Source: Amphirosellinia nigrospora (lineage: Eukaryota > Ascomycota > Sordariomycetes > Xylariales > Xylariaceae). From it: a stretch of DNA of 64,000 nucleotides. Shown here piece by piece: positions 58,978 through 64,000 of this stretch (position 1 is the stretch's first letter; the number at the start of each line of letters is the position of its first letter). Under the pieces are notes generated by a model. It was not told the origin of the DNA. It saw nothing but the letters and a program-made list of their open reading frames with translations, and did no database searches. The position numbers and the translations under genes are program-made. Location: assembly GCA_004123355.1 (NCBI GenBank), contig SCHM01000001.1, positions 11,666,193-11,730,192 of the forward strand, given 5' to 3'.

Positions 58978-60241
58978 ATGGCCAGGATAAAGAAGACCAC
59001 GGAACTAGTCGCCGTGCCCAACACCACGCGGCCCTACAATGCGCTCTTCGTGACGATATTCGCCATCTCCGCGGCGTCCGCATGGCTGATGCGCATTGAG
59101 ACGGGAATCAAGGACATCCGGTGAACTTCGTCCAGAATGTCGAGGCGAGGGTGTATCCCAACGGCATGCCGATGCGGACGCACTACACGGGCATCGAGGC
59201 GATCGACAACGGGCTTTTATTCCTGGTCGCCGCCTTCGTCGCCGGCCCGCTTGCATGGGACGAGGGCGTGCGCCTGCATCAGCTGCACTTCCTCGTGCAA
59301 TTCTTTGCCGTCATCGCCGTCTGGAACGTCGAGGCGTGCCGTGTTAGGCACTCGTGGAAACTCGTGAGCTTGTAGGTAGCCATTTACAACCTGACATTCA
59401 TGCGGCGTAAGCATATATATATGTTATACTTTATATACAAAAAACGCAAATGAAAGACATTGAGAATCATTTTGCTAACTATTTCCCACAGTACTGGGTT
59501 CTTCGTGCTCTTCTATCAGACGATAGCTGGCGCGGCCATCATCCCGCTCTACTACCTCGCCTTCATGCTAACCTCCAAATCGGACGCGTACTACGTAGCC
59601 GGGCGTTCCGTGCCGCCCCCTACGCGCGCGGTCTGCTGCTCAGCATCAGCATCGGGTACCTGCTCCCCACGCTGGCCATGTACGTCCCCGGCCTGGGCGC
59701 GTCGGCGACGCAGTTCCTCGTGTTCCTCTGGCAGCCGTCCCCCGGGTTCGTGAACATCCTCCTATTCACGTCCTCCCTCGTGCTCTCGGCCACCGCTGCG
59801 TCGGGTGCCAAGGCGCCCGACGTCAAGCACCTGAAGCGCATATACCTCGCCGCGGGCCTCGTGTGCGCCGTGAACCACTTCATCACGCTCTACGTCTGCG
59901 CCACCTCGACGAACCCCCAGCTCAGCTTCGCCTACGTCTTCTTGCCCGACAGGGGTCTCTGGACGCAGTCCACGACGGCCGGGCTGCATTATATTTTCCA
60001 GGTCGACTGGTGGGGTTGCTTCCTCCCTACGCTCCTGTGGGCCTGGATCTCTGTTTACGACGTCCACCGCCTACTGCTAGGCGGTGCCGGCGCCGCGGCG
60101 CTCGTCAAGTGGGCTGTGTATATCGTCGGCTTGAGCGTTGCGTTGGGCCCTGGGGGTATGCTTGCTGTTGTCTGGAGTTGGAGGGAGGACCGGCTGGTCG
60201 CTATCGAGTCTGGCGCACGCGCGAAGCCTAAGACTACTTGA
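58978..60241 (+). CDS. Polytopic membrane protein of unknown function
   Basis: The start at 58978 encodes MARIKKTTELVAVPNTTRPY. The first helix is NALFVTIFAISAASAWLM. One base appears missing at 59120-59121 (DIR to VNFVQNVEARV). An intron at 59372-59491 joins SWKLVS to FTGFFVLFYQ, and a further break lies near 59608. Successive hydrophobic segments include LLFLVAAFVAGPLAW, LHFLVQFFAVIAVW, TIAGAAIIPLYYLAFML, LLLSISIGYLLPTLAMYV, ILLFTSSLVLSATAA, IYLAAGLVCAVNHFITLYV and WAVYIVGLSVALGPGGMLAV. That is about 8-9 helices in roughly 385 residues. I do not recognise the family. Codon use is GC-rich like the neighbouring housekeeping genes, so it is probably expressed. Possible roles (transporter, or membrane-bound enzyme such as a cyclase or isomerase) cannot be separated by eye. 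Confidence 0.65.
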
Positions 60242-60685
60242 GCTGACGGCTGATGCCTCGCCACCGTATACTTTTTACTAGATCTTAAGACCTGGTAACG
60301 TAGGCTTTAGAAGATAGGGATATAGTCGAGAGATAAAGACTACAACTAGAAGTGAGAGCAACGGGAAACGAAAGGGGAAGCTTATCAAGGCACAACGACG
60401 GCTTCAGCAGTTATCATGTAGACATAGAAAAAATGGCGTCGTTCGTAGGCAACACCGAAAACTTCGGCATTGGGAATCAGATATATTCATACCTATGGTT
60501 TTATAAAACTATGCAAAAGCGTCCAAACCAAACTCCAACTGTTACATCCGTGACCCGACTATGCTAGAAAGCAAACCGTCCTATGCTTGAACCAGACTCT
60601 AACGCCATATCAATGCAATGTTAAGAGTAAACCTCGCAATACTCCGCATTTATGCACTCTTCTCGTGATCATGACCAACTCGGGC
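60242..60685. other. Convergent intergenic region
   Basis: Between the polytopic membrane protein (+) and the coiled-coil protein (-). No gene is seen. Confidence 0.6.
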
Positions 60686-62861
60686 TTACGCAAGGAAGCT
60701 AGCACCCACGCCCCGACGGTTCCGCTTCAGCGGAGAAAATGAGGCAGTACCTGCGAAGGCGTTGATCTTGGCACCTAGCGGCGCCTTAGTTCTCTTTGCG
60801 CCGAGCGGTATCTTGGCCGGCTTCTTGGCGGCCGCCGCCTCTCCCTCATCTTCGTCGAAAAGTGTCTTAGTCGATCCAAGTACCTTACGTTTCTTCTTCT
60901 TGGGCACCTCTCCATTCAAACTCGAGTCGTTACTCTCCTCGTGCAAAGGAGCGAGACCGAACTTAACAGTCGCCGTCTTCTCCGCAGGTTCAGTCTCTCC
61001 AGCCTCGGTGTTATTTTCCTGCTGCTCGGACTCCACCGCCTCAGGGACCTTCTCCAGACTACTCTTAGATTTGAGGGTTTTCTTTGGGGCTTTCTGCGTT
61101 AAATAATTCTTCTTGGCTGAAGGTGCATCTCCTAGGGCTTTCTTGGGTCTACCACGAGCCTTCAGCGCCACCTGAGGCTTCTCCGTATCTGAGGGTGCTA
61201 TAGGAGCAGGTTCGGTTTTGTTAGAATCAGTCGTCGTCGATGAGTCGGTTGTATGAGTCGACTTAGGCTCCGTTGGTTCTGAACCTGAACGTGGACCGAG
61301 AATAGAATCTTCCAAGACCCCTTCATCATCCACATTTGAGGCATCCTCGCTCATGCTTGAATTCTTGGAACGGTTCAGAAATGGGGTTATGGAGAACGTG
61401 GACTTCTCACCCACAAGCGTCGGTTCGAAGACAGTCTTCTTCATAGCTCGTCGTCCCTTTGGTCCATCTTCTGCGCCTGGTGTCTGGATTTCGATGTTGG
61501 TGAAATCGCCCATCCTTTCTTCTTGAGCCTTCCTCTTACGATAAGCTTGTGTTTTCGCGCCCGGTCTCGTCGTATCTTCATCATTAGACGACCGGACATG
61601 TTGCTGGGCCGTCTGAAGGTCGGTTTGAGCCTTCTTCAGTTCTTCTTGAAGACCTCGGTATTTTATTTTCGCCTTTTCGAGCTTCTTTTCAAGATACTCA
61701 TTTCGCCCTTCCAGCTCGGCCATGCCCGTTTGAAGTTCTTGATGACGTTTGTCATTCTCCTCCTGCAGCGTGGCCAGGCTCTTCTCCGACTCTTCAAGCT
61801 GGGCGCGGAGTTCCGCTTCGGCAGAGTTGCGGGCGGCGGTTTGTTGTAACTTCTTTGCGGTGTGTTGGGCATTCTGCAGTTCTTCATTCAACCTTTCTTT
61901 TTCTTCTTTTTCTTCTCTTAATTGCCGCTGGGTTTCCTGTAGTTTCTTTCGGAGATCCGCTTCTGAGTCTCGGGTATTGTCTTGGTCTTGCAGAGCGATT
62001 TCATGAGTCCGTATCTGCTGTTCAAGCTGGTCTTGTAGTCTTTGGCGTTCGGCAGTTTCGGCAGTTAAACTCTTCTCTGTCTCGCGAAGCTTCTTACGAA
62101 GCTCGTCCTCCACTCGATCATTGCTTTCGCGTGTCTGTATTGCCCGGCGCGTGGACTTTTTCTCGTTCGCTAACTCGACTTCCAAAGTGTTGACCTGTCT
62201 TTCCAACGAAAGTTTTTCGGCGAGGAGTACCTGTTGTTGGTCGACTTGAGATCGCAGGTGTTCGATTTCGGGCCTCAGATTAACCAGTTCGCGGGCTAGG
62301 GCTAACTTCTCCGCAAGTACATTGGTAGAGGTTTCATTGACGTTGTTCAGTGATTGAAGCTCAGCCTATATAAGGTTAGTCCAGTTACCATTTTTACTTG
62401 GTCTTCAAGAACAATAGTCCGCCTGAACTCACCTTGAGGTTTGAGTACTCCCGTTCCTGCTTGACTAGCTGCTCTTCCTGAGAGCGAGCCACAGCCATCT
62501 TGGCCTCGATCTGAGCATTGAGGTTGTCACAACGGGACACAAGTTTCGCGTTGGTGCTGTTGTTGAGGTCGACTTGGTCTCGTAGAGTAGTTTTTCGTCT
62601 CGGAGTAGTAGGATTCGTACTCGCAACCGGCGGACGTCTTCGTCTTTCACCAGAATTTCGGAGCTGTGCCCATTCTTCTGGTGCTCCAGTTCGAGATCAT
62701 GAAGCAGCTGTGTACCCTGAGCGCGCTAGACAAACCCAAGCCCAGTCAGTCGAAATCTTGATTTACCTTCAACCTCTGTAATCATGTTCCAGACGTACCT
62801 TTTCGCCGCTCGTATTTCCCCGTTGCTCACGAGCCATAACGGCCTTTGTAATCCTACCCAT
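60686..62861 (-). CDS. Long coiled-coil protein, probably chromosome/spindle associated
   Basis: Exons 62799-62861, 62433-62725 and 60686-62365. The start is taken at 62861 (MGRITKAVMAREQRGNTSGE); an internal ATG at 62836 is the alternative. The N-terminal part has LLHDLELEHQKNGHSSEIL and DVRRLRVRILLLRDE. Residues from about 120 to 400 form heptad-rich coiled coil (for example ERQVNTLEVELANEKKSTRR and AELEGRNEYLEKKLEKAKIK). A basic stretch AYRKRKAQEERMGDF follows, then KKTVFEPTLVGEKSTFSITP and a low-complexity Ser/Glu/Lys tail ending FSPLKRNRRGVGASFLA. One break lies in exon 2 near 62590. Fungal relatives are mostly unannotated; the layout (coiled coil plus disordered basic tail) suggests a nuclear or spindle scaffold, which is inference. 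Confidence 0.75.
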
Positions 62862-63535
62862 TAGGATAGATAGAACGCGTTGTACACCGGCGTAAGGAAT
62901 GGCGGAATCTGATACCGTAGTGTGATAACGCCTAACGGAGATCAATTGAAAGAATTTGGGTAAGGTCTAATTCCCAGGGCAATAGTTGTCGAAGTATAGC
63001 CAGTGCCCGCAACCTTGTCAAAACACCCGGTCGAGATAAGATGGATGGGATGGGCAAATGACGAAGTGTAGGAGCGTGTTTTGTGGGGGCACATAATAAA
63101 AAGGTCAACAAAGTGCCAGTTCAGGCTTAGTGCGGAATATGATCGCCTAACCTAGCTGTGGCTGCAGGGCGGCTACAAGTACGGGACGGCTGCATTGTGG
63201 CTTAAGCTCCAAAGCTCCAGAGCTGACGTAGCCAGATTGCGCTGCTAAGCCACAGAAGCTACTGCACACACACACTCAATTAAGGACACCTTGCCTGGCC
63301 TGCAACCACGCGCTATCCACTATCAATCAACCCAGATACCTCTCTAAACTCTTTGCGGGAAATCGTGAAGCTGCATCGATATTGATGCGATATCGATTGC
63401 CTCTCTACACCTTTCCCAGCCGGTCCCCGATCTCCATCGGGAGTCCAATTGGCCTTCTTGTCTTCCTAACAGCACAGCGCAGCACAGCTCTGCTCAACAC
63501 TGCCAATCCGGCCTTCACTCCCCCAAGACGACAAG
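62862..63535. other. Divergent promoter region coiled-coil protein/ost3
   Basis: No coding sequence is seen. A CA repeat of a few units lies near 63265. The right part, rich in C and T, is the likely leader of the ost3 gene. Confidence 0.55.
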
Positions 63536-64000
63536 ATGCGCTGGTTGCCGGCCCTCCTCTCGCTCGTCGCCCTTCCTCTCGGGACCTTCGCTGCCAAGTC
63601 GTCGTCCTCAGCCGACCGCTTCCAATCCTTCCATACCCAGGCCGTGTCCTCTTCGCCCTTGAAGCTTTCCGATGTCAGCTATAAGAAGCTTACGTCCGCG
63701 CCCCGCGATTATTCGGTCGGTGTTCTCCTGACGGCTCTGGACGCCAAGTATGGCTGCCAACTGTGCGGCATGTTCCAGCCCGAGTGGGATGTGCTCGGCA
63801 AGAGCTGGGTCAAGGGCGACAAGACCGGCGAGTCTCGCGCTTGATTCTGAGTACCCTCGATTTTACCGATGGGAAGGACATCTTCATGTCGGTGAGTGCG
63901 CATTGGGATTGATACTACATCTTATAAGGTATTCGTGAGCTAACCAAACAAACCCCCCATAGCTCGGCTTGCAAACCGCGCCAGTTCTCCTGCTCTTCCA
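63536..64000 (+). CDS. ost3: Oligosaccharyltransferase subunit Ost3/Ost6 (partial, cut by window end)
   Basis: ER membrane subunit of the N-glycosylation complex whose lumenal thioredoxin-like domain transiently binds acceptor proteins. The start at 63536 encodes a signal peptide (MRWLPALLSLVALPLGTFAA). The redox motif CQLC is at residues 74-77 within DAKYGCQLCGMFQPEWDVLG. Near 63835-63842 the frame breaks by one base (GES to RLILSTLDFTDGKDIFM). An intron at 63892-63962 (GTGAGT...CATAG) joins to LGLQTAPVLLLF, where the window ends. The four C-terminal membrane helices lie beyond the edge. Confidence 0.88.

Overview
The window is nuclear DNA of a filamentous ascomycete (Pezizomycotina, most likely a Sordariomycete; I do not assign a genus). 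The evidence is short GT-AG introns of about 44-150 nt, fungal-type proteins on both strands without operons, a highly reducing polyketide synthase, ATG2 and Pex23/24 families, and ribosomal protein L22e split by three introns. I saw no rRNA, convincing tRNA, CRISPR array or intact transposon.

Layout. 1-3.4 kb is gene-free. 3.4-7.2 kb (+) is a PH/C2/RasGAP protein and 8.2-9.4 kb (-) a cyclophilin-40. 10.2-11.9 kb (-) is a Thr-rich secreted protein, followed by about 3 kb of AT-rich gene-poor DNA. 15.0-23.5 kb (+) holds one reducing polyketide synthase (KS-AT-DH-MT-ER-KR-ACP). 23.6-27.3 kb (-) carries a DOMON/cytochrome b561 protein and a PLC-like phosphodiesterase. 28.7-37 kb is dense housekeeping DNA: mitochondrial carrier (+), rpl22 (-), membrane-anchored fatty aldehyde dehydrogenase (+), exosome rrp4 (-) and a peroxisomal DysF membrane protein (+). 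37.7-38.0 kb is a tiny one-TM protein. 39.2-45.5 kb (-) is autophagy atg2 and 46.7-48.8 kb (-) a flavin amine oxidase. 51.2-52.8 kb (+) is a cytochrome b5/acyl-CoA dehydrogenase fusion ending in a PTS1-like AKL. 53.3-55.7 kb (-) is an MFS transporter with a long tail, 56.3 kb (+) an 8-cysteine secreted protein and 56.8-58.1 kb (-) mitochondrial rRNA methyltransferase mrm2. 59-60.2 kb (+) is an unknown polytopic membrane protein, 60.7-62.9 kb (-) a coiled-coil protein, and 63.5 kb to the end (+) ost3/ost6, cut by the window edge.

Functional links. Three products point to fatty-acid, aldehyde or peroxisome metabolism (aldehyde dehydrogenase, DysF peroxin, PTS1 acyl-CoA dehydrogenase), but they are separate genes, not a cluster. 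The PKS has no obvious tailoring enzyme, transporter or regulator beside it.

A caution runs through the window. Many genes, including conserved ones such as cpr6, rrp4, atg2 and ost3, are broken by one-base frameshifts, mostly at short homopolymers where one base is missing. This looks like assembly error, so broken frames alone should not be read as pseudogenes. The PKS additionally carries an in-frame TAA and a DH domain without its catalytic His, which homopolymer loss does not explain.
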